Source: Blasia pusilla
Taxonomy: Eukaryota > Marchantiophyta > Marchantiopsida > Blasiales
Length of the DNA stretch: 64,000 nucleotides
Direction: 5' to 3'
Assembly (NCBI GenBank): GCA_050084515.1
Contig: CM114271.1
Location: 14,756,001-14,820,000, forward strand
Shown: positions 54,297-64,000 of the stretch, one piece after another
Position numbering within the stretch: the first letter of the stretch is position 1
Layout: every line of letters begins with the position of its first letter
Notes under the pieces: generated by a model
What the model saw: the letters and a program-made list of their open reading frames with translations, nothing else
What the model was told of the DNA's origin: nothing
The model's database searches: none
Translations under genes and position numbers: made by a program

Positions 54297-55460
54297 TGAT
54301 GAATAGCTAAGCCTATGGAGCCCATGCTAGCGGGGACTTAAGAAGTAGGTCATGATTGTTGGTCTAAGGAGGAAAGACCTGGGTGTTGCCCACCAAAGTT
54401 CAAACCTAGACTAATTAGTCATGAGACTAGGAAGGGCAGCAAAACTAGCCATGGGACTACATCACAAAACTTGGAGTTGCATCATTTTGATATCAATTAG
54501 AATATGATGTGTGTTTGATGTATTTATAATATCATTTCTATAGAAAATTTTGTCCATATAATTTTCATGGAAAGTTTATTGATGTAAGACATCAATATCA
54601 AAAAAATATTTGATTGATATCAAATCAATATGAAACTTAGCGCTATCAAATTTCATGCTGAAATTATATCAACGTTAGCATCCTCTAACTTTTGTGATGT
54701 AGCGATAGGTGAAACGCGCATATGTCTTATGACTAGCCTTAGAAGAGAAATTAAGGAGCGTAGTTACTTGTGGGGACAAAATAAAGACAAGAAAGGTTTG
54801 AGACCTTGGATCCAAGCGCCAAGTCAAGGGCGAGAAGCAAGGAACATGTTAGTAATGAGGATCAGCAAGATGCCACGAAACTAGTCAAGAAACTCAAATG
54901 GAGGCAAGATGACCATCAAACGCCAAATAGGGAGTCAACATAGGTACTAACCATTAAAAATGTGAAATTTGGGTCCAAGCTCCAAGATGCATTTGGTGAG
55001 CCCACAGCTGCATAAGCTTCTACGAAGCCTTTGCCAAGCCATCTAGATGGATAACTAGTCAAATATCAGTCCGCGGGTTGCAAACCACGTTTGGGTAGAG
55101 GGCCAAAATCAAGGTCTCGAGAGGGATAATGAGGAAGGTGGGATTCCCCTGAAGAATCCTAGATATACTTATAGGTGGGGACAGTCTCCCGCTCTATACG
55201 ATCAAGCCCTTGAACTAAGAACTAACTATGATGTGTGTTTGGCCATGTTTCAAGTTTGAGCTAAGGGACGTACCTTGAGGAATTAGACAACGCGCTCTAG
55301 TGTAGGCAAGTGACTTGGGGAGATTGGTCAAGGCTTGGGGAAGAGGCTTCCTAGGGAGACAGTATGCACTTGGGAAGACTCAACCCTATTAGCCCTTGGA
55401 AGATTTTGGGCTACCTACGAAACAAGCAACCGGTTGAGTCTTTGAGACTTTCGGTCAATC
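54297..55460 (+). repeat. Probable 3' LTR of the decayed chromovirus, then unassigned DNA
   Basis: AAGTGGGGGAGCA (54,284-54,296) looks like a polypurine tract and TGATGAATAG an LTR start, 350 bases after the chromodomain relic. The LTR end is not found. 54,480-54,680 is AT-rich with ATATCAA repeats. Confidence 0.4.
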
Positions 55461-55469
55461 TAGGTCTTT

Positions 55470-55850
55470 GACTTGCAAAGCTCAAAGTTGGGAGTGCTTT
55501 AGGGTGAAGCTAGGTAAAGTAGAGGATAGAATCTACAATGTAGTAGGTCTAGCTAGCAACTATGTCAGTCTATTAGTTGCAACCTACCATGAACCAATGG
55601 TTGACATCCAGAGAACAGGTGCCAAGGGCACCTCCATCAACTCATCACCAATGAGCTGTAATGATGAGGCACAAACATCATCTCCACACTTGCATAACAG
55701 GGTGGCTAGCCAAATCCCATCGGTGGGCATACTTCCCAATGCTACAACATTGATCTGAAGCACAAGAAACTTGGGCACGATAGAATTTTGTGGCCATCCC
55801 CAACATTGAACTTGGTATGTTCTCCCCTTGAGCCTCAGCAATATGCGTGG
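55470..55850 (-). pseudogene. Retro-M protease-region fragment
   Basis: DDVCASSLQLIGDELMEVPL then APVLWMSTIGSW aligns with copy 3 GDGVTASRSEVIAEEVVDLP then QPMLGPSTSDSW (61,390-61,500). LGMATKFYRAQV corresponds to LGVATIVYRAPL. A short relic next to the 3' end of copy 3. Confidence 0.6.
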
Positions 55851-56185
55851 TCATACTCGTTTTGTCCATTTTTCATACGCATACACATCGCTACATAACA
55901 TACATCGTTATCATCGAACATACATACAAACACATACGATCCCATTCTTACTCATGGAATCCAGACACCAAGACGAGAAGTACCAAAATATCTCCAATCA
56001 CTGGCGGCCGTGACCACTAGTAGTGTGCGGCAAGACCACTAATTCCAAATACTCACCTATCCCTACCTACCATGACACATATCTCTAGGAAGCTAAGAGC
56101 AAAAAGGCTAGGTGCTCATATGGCCCCATTGTTAGTCGCCTTCTTTTTCATCCATGTCACAAACACAAGTCGAAATCTAGAACTA
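55851..56185 (-). repeat. Retro-M copy 3: 3' LTR or 3' untranslated part
   Basis: Homologous to 37,290-37,515 (ACATACATCGTTATC and CCTATCCCTACCTACCATGA), which lies at the same place after the PHD finger of copy 2. LTR edges are not resolved. Confidence 0.55.
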
Positions 56186-56191
56186 CCTACT

Positions 56192-56434
56192 CTACGTACA
56201 TCTGGGGCACATCCATCGTCCTTGAGGAACCCTAGTGAGAGGTGGCGTCAGAAATTCCATATGCCACCCTCTCGAACACCCATCACAAACTACCATAGTG
56301 GCTGCACCACGGGCGGAACCACACAGCATACACCGCAAGCTTCCAAGAACTACTGCTAAGCTCGGATCAACTATACTGTCAATGTTAGGAAGGTGACATG
56401 GCGCACAGTTACGCACATGGTCCTTCCAAACCAT
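56192..56434 (-). pseudogene. Retro-M copy 3: C-terminal PHD finger
   Basis: RCMLCGSARGAATMVVCDGC then SRGWHMEFLTPPLTRVPQG and RWMCPRCT: Cys4-His-Cys3 with one Cys replaced by Phe (H-M-E-F). PHD fingers read histone H3 tails; in this position, after the integrase, it could replace the chromodomain as targeting module (inference). Preceded by VWKDHVRNCAPCHLPN. Confidence 0.75.
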
Positions 56435-56580
56435 ACCATCGTGTCCTCCAATAAGAAAACACCAGATGGCAGAATCTCATGCACCCTTAAGATAGTGTGT
56501 CTTGCAGTCACATCCAACGTCATGAGTGTCGTCTGCTACAAGTAGACAAAGTCTCCCTCATGAAACCTCCCGATACTTGA

Positions 56581-57445
56581 TTAATAATCACCTCCCCGAA
56601 TAGTCGCATACCTCAATGTATCCCGATGTTGCGCAATCGCCAAGTTCTCAAACGCCATAGGCATCACTCTCCTAAAAAATTGAGCCCTCTCAGAGCATGC
56701 TCGCATCCATACATCATGGTCATCAAGGTTCAAGACCTCACCAACATCTCGACGAATGGCCGCAGGTAAATCTGACTCTCGGCCATAAAGCAACAAGTAT
56801 GGTGAGAAAGACGCTAAAGATGTCTGCATGCTAAATATGTATCCCATCGCCAACCACAACAACTACAGGTCTCAATCTCCTAAGTGACCTCTGTGCAAGC
56901 CATACATGCGTAAATCTCTCTTCATCGTCTCCGCAACCCTCTACTAGTCCATCCGCCTCAGGATGATCTCGCAAAGTGGTGCGGTGGTCGATTAACGCCT
57001 CATCACACAAGGCCTGAAACTCCGTGCAAGACTCTGTATCCTATTCTGTCAACACCTCAATTGGTGCGCCATAATGACTCGGTCAACACTGGATCTAGGA
57101 AGGCATACCCTACTCCCTCACTTCTTTTTCAAGCAATGCAAGCAACTCTATCCACTTCAAGAAGTACTCGACCATCACCAACACATAACGACTATGGTGC
57201 TATGTCAACGGTAAAGGTTCTGCAAAATCCAAACTCCATCTAGAACCTAAACCCATAGTCAAAAGTGGATGCAACTGTGGAGTCAAAACAATGAACAATA
57301 TTCGGACCCAATCACACACCATGTACCTGGCAACAAATTGTTGAATGTCAGTCTGCATGCCTCGCCACCAATATTGTATCTGGAGCAAGTTGTACGCCCG
57401 CTTCACTCCAAAATGACCCAACTCCTCATGGGCATGACCCATCAA
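56581..57445 (-). pseudogene. Retro-M copy 3: integrase
   Basis: The zinc region is AHEELGHFGVKRAYNLLQIQ then YWWRGMQTDIQQFVARYMVC, an HHCC finger with the third ligand Tyr instead of Cys. The core starts WSLDFAEPLPLT (57,200). The C-terminal part is FSPYLLLYGRESDLPAAIRR and MPMAFENLAIAQHRDTLRYA (56,862-56,581). The middle with the second Asp and the Glu is broken by frameshifts. Confidence 0.8.
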
Positions 57446-57849
57446 ACGTGCTCTCTATGAAGGATGAGGCACTACACATACTCTACCATCCTCCCAGACT
57501 CGTAACACATGTGTCCCCTCCCACCTGAACTGTCTGGCTCGCTATAGGATCCGATCCCGCTCTCTAGCACTCATTGTACTCTTGATGCTGCTAGTACACA
57601 TGTACTCCAAGAATACTCCATCCTCATGAATATCTTGGCTCCATGTCATCTCCTCACGGGACTCTCGATCTAAGGACTCTCCATCAGACCTCGCCATTGA
57701 AGTCTTAACACTCTGGCTCTCCATAGCCAACAAGCCCAAATAGGCTAATGCGTGCCATCCTGGCACCAACTCCTCATCACTCTCTCCATGCCAACGAGCT
57801 CCATTTGCATCTCACTGACTCGGGCATGGATTACGGCTCAAACCATCTG

Positions 57850-58232
57850 CATCTTGGTTGAGCATCCCAAGTCTATGTACGACCTAGAGGTCATACTCTC
57901 GCAACAAACGAGCCCGCCTTGCAAGCTTTCTTGTAAGCTTGTCGGACTCCATCAACCACTTAAGTGGTTGATGATCAGTAATAATGGTAAAGGGGTTGCC
58001 GAATCACTAACACCTCAAATGAGCGACAACCCACACTGCAGCCAAGCACTCACCCTCATACAAGCTATACTTTGCCTCTCATGCATTGTTCAAGTGACTA
58101 GCGTAAGCCACCATGAACTTTCTACCATCATCGTCATGCTCAGTGAGCACGGCTACAGCCCCAACATGCTCCAATCTATATGCAACTAGAAAGGACGCCC
58201 CCTAATCAATCTCCTTAATATGGGCGCGGACG
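57850..58232 (-). pseudogene. Retro-M copy 3: RNase H
   Basis: After FQLLKDRLTSAPILRR the reading gives AKYSLYEGECLAAVWVVAHL, FTIITDHQPLKWLMESDKLT and RLGMLNQDADGLSRNP, the standard gypsy RNase H signature ('eknYsptekEllAvv', 'tDhqaL.wl', 'N..ADaLSR'), with a few stops. Confidence 0.75.
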
Positions 58233-59030
58233 TCAACCTATCCTTGAGCAGTTGAAATGCTCTCTCTTGCTCATCCCCCTAGTCCACTCTTGATCCACCT
58301 TGGTCAGCAAGGTTAGCGGCTTCGCAATCAAATTGAAACCCTTGACGTACTCTTGATAGAAGTTCGCCAATTCCATGAATGCACGAACTCGACTCTCATC
58401 TGTAGGGCCCGGGATGCGTGAAATAGCCTCTACCTTTGTCTGCTGCACACCAAGGCCATCTGGGTATATCGTATGACCCAGATACTCAATCTGGTCGTAG
58501 CTTTAGCCCATGTTACTGCAATCGTCGAAACACCTCCTCCACATATTGCTCATGCTTCCCAACCGTGGCGCTAAAGACTAAGATGTCATCAATATAATAC
58601 CTAGCAAAATCCACACCTGCCAAGATCCTATGAAACTCAGTCGGGGCGTTCTTTAACCCAAATGGTAACCGCCATTAGTACAAACAATCCTTCCCATGAG
58701 GATCGATGCCCCAAAATTCCGTCTTCTTCCTATCTACCAATCTGATAGGCAGTTGATGGTATCCGGCTCAAAGATCAAACAAACTGAAGACCTTTGCATG
58801 CCCAATAGCATCAAAGATCTCCTCAAGGATGGGCATGGCATACCTATTGGACTTTGTCTGCCGATTGATAGGTCGGTAATCTGCACACATCCGCCTATCC
58901 GTCCAATTTCCATGCACATCCTTCTTGGCAAGCATGATAGTGGCAGATGCATACTCTCCATGCAACATCTCCACTAGTTTTGCTCCAACCAAGTCCTGGC
59001 TCCTACTCTGAATCAGAGCCCTCTCCATGT
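58233..59030 (-). pseudogene. Retro-M copy 3: reverse transcriptase
   Basis: TIMLAKKDVHGNWTDRRMCA, DYRPINRQTKSNRYAMPILE, AKVFSLFDL, then (after a stop) AGYHQLPIR, EFWGIDPHGK, LPFGLKNAPTEFHRI, and the catalytic box ARYYIDDILVFSATVGKHEQ at about 58,580-58,601. VEAISRIPGPTDESRVRAFM and NFYQEYVKGFNLIAKPLT close the domain. The same protein, plus strand, is at 63,694-64,000. Confidence 0.85.
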
Positions 59031-59232
59031 CACTGTACTTGTAGGGTCGTTAGAAGATTGGCATGTCGCTCAACAAACTCAATGCGGATCCCTAGATCCT
59101 TCAGCGTACCCAAATCATGCATGCTAAAATGCAAAATAACTCCTTTAACTCCTAAGGAACTGATGTATCCGGCGCCGCTCTCCTCTTATTAACTTAGGGC
59201 TCATATCTGGTAAAAAACCCTAGTTTTTCCGA

Positions 59233-59480
59233 GTAGTCAAATAGTCGGGAGCCGCAGTGGTAGCGCATTCTCGTATGTCGAGTTATCTCCCAGTTCAGGT
59301 TCCATCGAAGCTCTTCTGTGAGCACACGGACGGACTAGGCCACTTTGTATCTCTAAGTTTTGTAAAGATTTCATTGATTTCGTCACTTTGTGTTTTCTCA
59401 CAAAGGGTGTCTCTCCTAATCATCCCTAGTGTGTCGATCTCCTCAAGTCTCGCCCTCAGCCATTGCCTCAACTGTCTCGG
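59233..59480 (+). repeat. Possible tRNA-derived SINE between methyltransferase and RT
   Basis: GCCGCAGTGGTAGCGCATTC (59,251-59,270) resembles a tRNA A box and CAGTTCAGGTTCC (59,291-59,303) a decayed B box at normal spacing. The tRNA fold is not intact. The surrounding 250 bases match neither flank of the retroelement frame. No clear target duplication found. Confidence 0.35.
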
Positions 59481-59635
59481 TTGACATGGGGCTCACCAAC
59501 GCAACAGTTGTGATCCGTCTCAACCTCAAACGACATTGCTCAGCTACTCCTAAGCTGATAATCCATGTCAGAAGATCAGGTCCATCGCCTGATCCAAAAC
59601 ATATCTGATAGTGACTACCGTCACTATCAGAGGCA

Positions 59636-60877
59636 TCACGACGATACTACCGTCACTCTTGTAAGGAATCCCATCACTTGCCCCCACTCATTAGCGTTGG
59701 GCTCCACGAACCGCTCTACCTGGTCATCCCAAAACAAGGCAGGTCTGGCCTCCTTGAATGCATAGGAAGCGGGAAAACTCACAAATGTGGGAATGGATGC
59801 CCCTGGCATGTCAATCTTGTTGACCACACTCAATAGAGGTCAATCATTGCGCCGCACTTCCTGTGATCGACGACCTGGATCCAGAATAGAATCCACCAAC
59901 AAAGGGGATGGGCGCTCCGCTCTCGCATAAGCCCTCTGCAACATCTCATGTGGAACCAAGTTGGTCCAACAAAGACGTAGGCAATGTGCTCGTTAACCTA
60001 CACTCGCCACATCCAAAAACACTCCTGGGCCGATCCATGCGCGCACATGATGTGCACTCCTCACTACGCGGAACCTCCAATCGCCCAAAATTGGCACATT
60101 CTCTAGAATGTTTGTTGGAGAACAAGACTGATGCTCCCGCAAGTTGCAAGATCCTCTTCATCTCCCAAAAAAAACCTGGATTGAGTGTTAGCCAACTTGC
60201 TACCTCATCCACCACTAGACTGGCCCTAAAACAGCCAAACCAATAATGACCAAATCTATGGTCCCTACGCGCTCCAATTCCTACGCCCCCAGCAATGAAA
60301 TGTCCCTCGATAGGGAACTCTGGAACCCTTGTACGGTGGACGTGGACAACAAGTTGAGAAATCATAGGCATAACTACACCACATGGTGAAGTGAAGCGCG
60401 CCTCGCAACATCATCAATCTCAACGTAGAGGTATAGCTGCACACGCACTCCTCCCTGCAAAATAGCAACTAAGCCATTGTTGATCCCTCCAAAGAGATCC
60501 AACATGCGAATACCCTCCTTTGGGATGCGCCACACAATTGGTGTGGTGTCCAAGGGGGTCATAGTAGCACTCCTGGCTACCTCGGGTGCTTCTGACCCAT
60601 CACGCTTTGGTGCAAACGCCTCACTCCATGTCGTCTGCACGTCATCATTGGATAAGTGTTGAAGCTTCTCACTCAAGCCCCACAACGGCACGTCTCTTGC
60701 ACAAAAAGATGCCGCTACCATAACACTCCTCTCCCTAGAAGTGTCAGGCACGGGTGTGTCTTCTTCATGGACATGCCCCTCAATCATATCACTAGGCCAC
60801 GTGATGGCGCTGCTGAATGTTGCTAATGTCGCCATCTTTTGTGGCCCACGCTCGATCACTCCACACGTGAATCGCAC
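59636..60877 (-). pseudogene. Retro-M copy 3: cytosine-C5 DNA methyltransferase domain
   Basis: Leading part: ATFSSAITWPSDMIEGHVHE, FCARDVPLWGLSEKLQ. Motif I: GIRMLDLFGGINNGLVAILQ (Cys of DLFCG is Gly here), then YVEIDDVARR. After a frame change: IDLVIIG at motif IV, where the catalytic Pro-Cys is not readable (GLAV instead); FFWEMKRILQ; an E-N-V motif VI near 60,100; FLDVASVG...CWTNLVP near motif VIII; LVDSILDPGRRSQ; and an end segment FVEPNANEWGQVMGFLTRVT resembling motifs IX/X of DRM/DNMT3-type enzymes. The presumed role would be de novo CpG or CHH methylation linked to retrotransposition; this copy is dead. Confidence 0.7.
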
Positions 60878-60892
60878 TGGTAATGAACTAAG

Positions 60893-61598
60893 TCACCGCA
60901 TTGAGTCATCACCGGACTGCCATCCTGGTTTGTAGGACGCTAACTCCCCCGGTGCGTAATCCAGGGAAAACCCCATTGGGTATAACACTGCACCTCCAAC
61001 CAAGACGTCATAGGACTCGACATCGGGCACTATCGCCTTGGCTCGCACGACGAACTCATCTGTAGGATTCCTTGGCGAATCCTCACCACGGCCTCCTATC
61101 GGGTGATAAACTTTGTGGTACTCGCTCCACCCAAGGATGTTTGTATCCAGGATGGACAACGCTCCACATCGACCTTCGTCAGGCCCAATCTTCTAAATGC
61201 CGCTTTCCCCAACATCAGGGGTTGCGATCCCAAATCTAACAAGACGCATTGCGGACAAAACACTCTACCTCTTGGACTAACCAAATGGAAGACCTCTCCC
61301 CAAACACAACACCTGGAGCAACCATGGCACGCTCTATGGCGGGTCTAGTGGGCATCTCCGCCATCCTAGCAGCCACAAACTACCATGAATCTGAGGTGGA
61401 CGGCCCGAGCATCGGCTGCAAGGGCAGATCCACCACCTCCTCTGCAATCACCTCTGAACGTGATGCAGTAACACCATCTCCAAGCTCACATATCGAAGCC
61501 GCCAGCCAAAGAACCTCGGCGGACATACCTCCCAACATCATAACATCGGAAGTAGAAAACAAAGGAGCACGGTACACAATCGTGGCTACTCCCAACGT
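60893..61598 (-). pseudogene. Retro-M copy 3: aspartic protease region
   Basis: LGVATIVYRAPLFSTSDVMM and ERAMVAPGVVFGERSS lead to RVFCPQCVLLDLGSQPLMLG, the active site with DSGA changed to DLGS (near 61,225). PSWIQTSLGGASTTKFITR, ESYDVLVGGAVLYPMGFSLD and ASYKPGWQSGDDSMR follow. Same blocks as copy 1 (13.2-12.73 kb). Confidence 0.7.
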
Positions 61599-61942
61599 GG
61601 GGTCTGGTATTCTGGCATGAGAGAGGAAGAGAGGAGAGTCTCTCTTCAAAAAAAAGGCAAAAAAGGCATTTTTTGGGTGTTTTAACGTTTGCAACCCGTC
61701 GGACTCCGACGGGTTGCAAATGTTAAAAGAAAACAACAAAAACAAAAAAATTGCAAAAAAAAGGTTTAAAATTTTCCAAAAAAAATTTGCCTTTTCAACT
61801 TGTCAAAACTTTCCTCTCTCCAACTTGTCGGAAACTCTCTTCAAACCAAAAGAGCCCTACGGGTTGCCAATATCTTCCTCTCTCCTCTCTTCCTCTCTTC
61901 CTCTCCTCTCTTCCTCTATTCCTCTCCTCTTACCGCTCCTCC
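61599..61942. mobile_element. MITE: 344-bp deletion derivative of the hairpin transposon
   Basis: Left end GGGGTCTGGTATTCTGGCAT with the purine tract, right end CCTCTTACCGCTCCTCC, as in the 12.3-kb element. Flanking 9-mers TCCCAACGT (61,590-61,598) and CCCCAACAT (61,943-61,951) differ by two transitions, one at a CpG. Inside are a perfect hairpin (61,691-61,717) and a second, interrupted one (CAACTTGTCGG...CTACGGGTTG, about 61,820-61,866). It interrupts the retro-M frame before the protease. No coding capacity, so it would move with a transposase supplied in trans. Confidence 0.75.
61688..61720. repeat. Perfect hairpin of the MITE
   Basis: GCAACCCGTCGG-ACT-CCGACGGGTTGC; the complementarity extends to TTTGC.../...GCAAA, giving 15-bp arms around a 3-base loop. 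Confidence 0.9.
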
Positions 61943-61951
61943 CCCCAACAT

Positions 61952-63470
61952 CGTACTCGACACATTCTCCTCCTGTGCATCAGCAATAGGATTCGTCGTA
62001 CTTGCTTCTCCTATTTTCCTCCATGCTTGCACACCAACAACATCACCTCTTTGGGAACTCTGATCAGGACCCATCGATGGGGTCCTCATCGCCTCAACAA
62101 CGTAAAAGACTTAGGAAGCCTGGTCTATTTCCTGGCTTTCCCTCTCTGTGGATCCAACTCTGCAGCTGCTCCACGTGTAACAACAGCGGCAGCTTCCAAT
62201 TGGACATTCACGCACATCCAACCAGGATCCTCCATATCTCTGGATGCTCCATAAGACGTTGATGCCACTGATCCGGCATCGAGTAACGGCAATTCCATAG
62301 CGGCAATCTGCTACTACAATTGCTGTATCTGAGAAGCCATCCCATCCTCACGCTCGGCCTCTTCCTTGACGCATCTAGGTGGTGGAACTCTACCTCCTCC
62401 AAGAGCAACTCAACCACCCTCTTGGGCAAATCCAACTCCTCGTCCCTCAACAAGACCACCTGGTGCACAACCTCTAGTCCCACTTGGACCGGCAACTCGA
62501 TCTGATGCCCTCTGTGGCCCTCGATTTGGACTTAACTCGGGATGTAAGCTGAAAAATTGTGCACGTGTATGACCATACCTCTGAAAATAGTCACACTGAT
62601 AAACTCTTGGTGCAGCCCCATCTCCTCCTCCATGATGAGGCACGCGTCCACTACCATGACAAGTGCAATCGCGTTGGTGATGGGCTCAACCACATGCCCA
62701 ACAATTAATCGTAGACGGCTGCTACTGAGTCGCATATGAAAGCGCAGGTCTCTATGGCACGACCTCCCGGTATCCTCCCTGAGCTCGTGGTGCCACAGAC
62801 CTCTCTCAAAATCCATGTTGCTACACCAGTGGTGCAGGCAATCCTAACTACTCTTGCCCAGAACCCATGGTGGCTACGCTCTCCTCCGCCATGTTGCGCT
62901 CAATGTTCTCGGTGGTCATAAAAACATCTATCAAGGTAGGTGAGATGTGCATAAGAAGTACCCCATCCCTCACCCGTTTCCGTAGGTCTCAGTCCAACAT
63001 CGTGTACCATGCCCGAATAGCCTGGGACTCTCTCACCCCCTGGATGACGCTAATCAACCGGGGAAAGCAAGTGTAAGCCTCACGCAAACTCTCACCCAGT
63101 CGCCTCTAGAAGTTGAGGATGCTCCGCAACGTCTCCATTCATACCCCCTGATAGCTCGTCCGCAACTCTGCAAAGAACTCAACCACGGGGCTGAATCTAG
63201 GACAGACCCGATTGGACGATGCAACTGCGCCAATTCGAGTTATCCCTCCTAAAACATCACAAGTGGAAGAGGAAGTAGCCTCTCTTGACTCCTCCTCCTT
63301 ACCTAGAAATGGCTCAGTCCATGCGGCACTCAATCTACACTCCCTCTCACTAAGGCGTGTACTGTGCGGCAACAAATGGCGTGGTGCGGTATATCAGAGA
63401 TTGTCCTATCATCTCATCAACAGAACATACCCTCAACTCTGGACATCCCACACATGTCTATGTCCCCTAA
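61952..63470 (-). pseudogene. Retro-M copy 3: Gag and nucleocapsid
   Basis: Read leftward from 63,470: GDIDMCGMSRVEGMFC and CCRTVHALVRG at the N-terminus; VEFFAELRTSYQGV, ETLRSI, GESLREAYTCFPRLISVIQG in the capsid (matching copy 1); near 62,690 CWACG...HHQRDC, a CCHC knuckle; near 62,600 CDYFQRYGHTRAQFFSLHPE, a degenerate second one with two Cys changed to Phe; then a Gly/Arg-rich stretch and AAELDPQRGKARK before the MITE. Many stops. Confidence 0.65.
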
Positions 63471-63520
63471 ACCCATACATCAACGATGCTCTTAGCATCT
63501 ACACAAAACCCAATATCCCA

Positions 63521-63693
63521 AAATAACTACCCAATACCTGGAATTTCCTCACACGTGCAGGGCAAAAGCCAGAATGGATAAAGTGAACAAATATTGATGT
63601 TGCTCCTCAGCAACTAAAAATCTCAACCCCAACTTGGTCGTGAAGACAAACTCCTCCAATCAGCAAGTCTTACTCCTCTGGTATTGACGATGT
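63521..63693. other. Junction DNA
   Basis: About 170 bases between the Gag start of the minus-strand copy and the plus-strand RT. Nothing recognised; probably leader or LTR remnant. Confidence 0.4.
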
Positions 63694-64000
63694 TCAAATC
63701 TCCTCGATGTGCGGTGCGACGGATGTGCGGGGATTACCGACCTATCAATCGACAGGCGAAGTCGGATCGATATGCCATGCCTACTCGTGAGGAGATCTTT
63801 GATACATTAAGGCATGCAAAGATTTTCAGTACTTTAGATCTTCGTGCTGGCTATCATCAGCTTCCTATCAGGTTTGAGGATAGAGAGAAGACAACATTCT
63901 GGGGGATAGATCCATTCGGGAGAGATTGCTTGTATCAATGGCGGTTCTTACCATTTGGGTTGAAGAACGTATCTGCGGAGTTTCAAAGAGTGATAGATAG
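63694..64000 (+). pseudogene. Retro-M copy 4: reverse transcriptase, plus strand, runs off the window
   Basis: VRRMCGDYRPINRQAKSDRY, AMPTREEIFDTLRHAKIFST, LDLRAGYHQLPIRFEDREKT, TFWGIDPFGRDCLYQWRFLP and FGLKNVSAEFQRVIDR without a stop until the last codon of the window. Protein nearly identical in layout to copy 3 RT and less damaged; the catalytic YIDD box would lie just past base 64,000. Confidence 0.85.

Larger units (their letters stand above)
55851..63520 (-). mobile_element. Retro-M copy 3: Ty3/gypsy-like element with DNA methyltransferase and PHD finger
   Basis: The most complete copy. Order on the minus strand: Gag (63.47-62.85 kb), zinc knuckles (62.7-62.5), linker, MITE insertion (61,942-61,599), protease (61.6-60.9), cytosine methyltransferase (60.88-59.64), SINE-like insertion (59.5-59.23), RT (59.03-58.23), RNase H (58.23-57.85), integrase (57.45-56.58), PHD finger (56.43-56.19), LTR-like 3' end. 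A methyltransferase between protease and RT is not part of ordinary gypsy elements. Similar captures are reported in a charophyte alga and in dinoflagellates (recalled, not checked). All genes carry stops or shifts. Confidence 0.75.

Noticed and set aside
59251-59303. A functional tRNA gene
   Set aside because: A and B boxes are present but acceptor, anticodon and T stems do not pair; kept only as a possible SINE.

Overview
The window is transposon-dense nuclear DNA of a streptophyte (charophyte alga or seed-free land plant). Evidence: Ty1/copia elements with an initiator-Met-tRNA-like primer site, Ty3/gypsy elements with chromodomain or PHD finger, MULE and hAT DNA transposons, and an intron-split bacterial-type DNA gyrase B gene. 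I cannot name the species. Almost every coding region is decayed by stops, frameshifts and nesting; the only recognisable host gene is a gyrB remnant.

Region by region. 1-15,260: a minus-strand Ty3/gypsy-type retroelement ('retro-M', copy 1) that carries a cytosine-C5 DNA methyltransferase between protease and reverse transcriptase. It is split by a 12,320-bp Mutator-like DNA transposon at 398-12,717, flanked by a perfect 9-bp target duplication (389-397 and 12,718-12,726). That transposon has two divergent genes. On the plus strand is a MULE transposase with a SWIM zinc finger. On the minus strand is a multi-exon gene joining a coiled-coil N-terminus, a ParB/sulfiredoxin-like domain and a permuted (motif IV before motif I) N6/N4-type DNA methyltransferase fold with altered catalytic motifs. 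Its introns and flanks hold about 40 copies of a ~27-bp hairpin, GCAACCCGTCGG-N3-CCGACGGGTTGC. 15,230-22,200: plus-strand chromovirus. 22,200-31,190: several truncated copia elements on both strands. 31,187-33,874: six 3' exons of gyrB with a solo LTR in the last intron. 33,875-36,600: no gene seen. 36,680-40,127: retro-M copy 2 (RT to PHD finger). 40,128-44,560: copia element with a 1.27-kb solo LTR inside. 44,560-45,200: tandem repeat. 45,350-47,550: hAT transposase. 47,874-51,246: a second, truncated copy of the methyltransferase-carrying transposon with the same end. 51,250-55,850: retroelement fragments and unassigned DNA. 55,850-63,500: retro-M copy 3, the most complete (gag, zinc knuckles, protease, methyltransferase, RT, RNase H, integrase, PHD finger), holding a 344-bp deletion derivative (61,599-61,942) of the hairpin transposon. 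63,694-64,000: plus-strand RT of a further copy.

The most interesting object is the hairpin transposon. A cut-and-paste element encodes a ParB-like/DNA-methyltransferase-like protein and carries dozens of palindromes, with paired compensatory changes, that I find only inside copies of this element. It sits in a retroelement that carries an unrelated cytosine methyltransferase.
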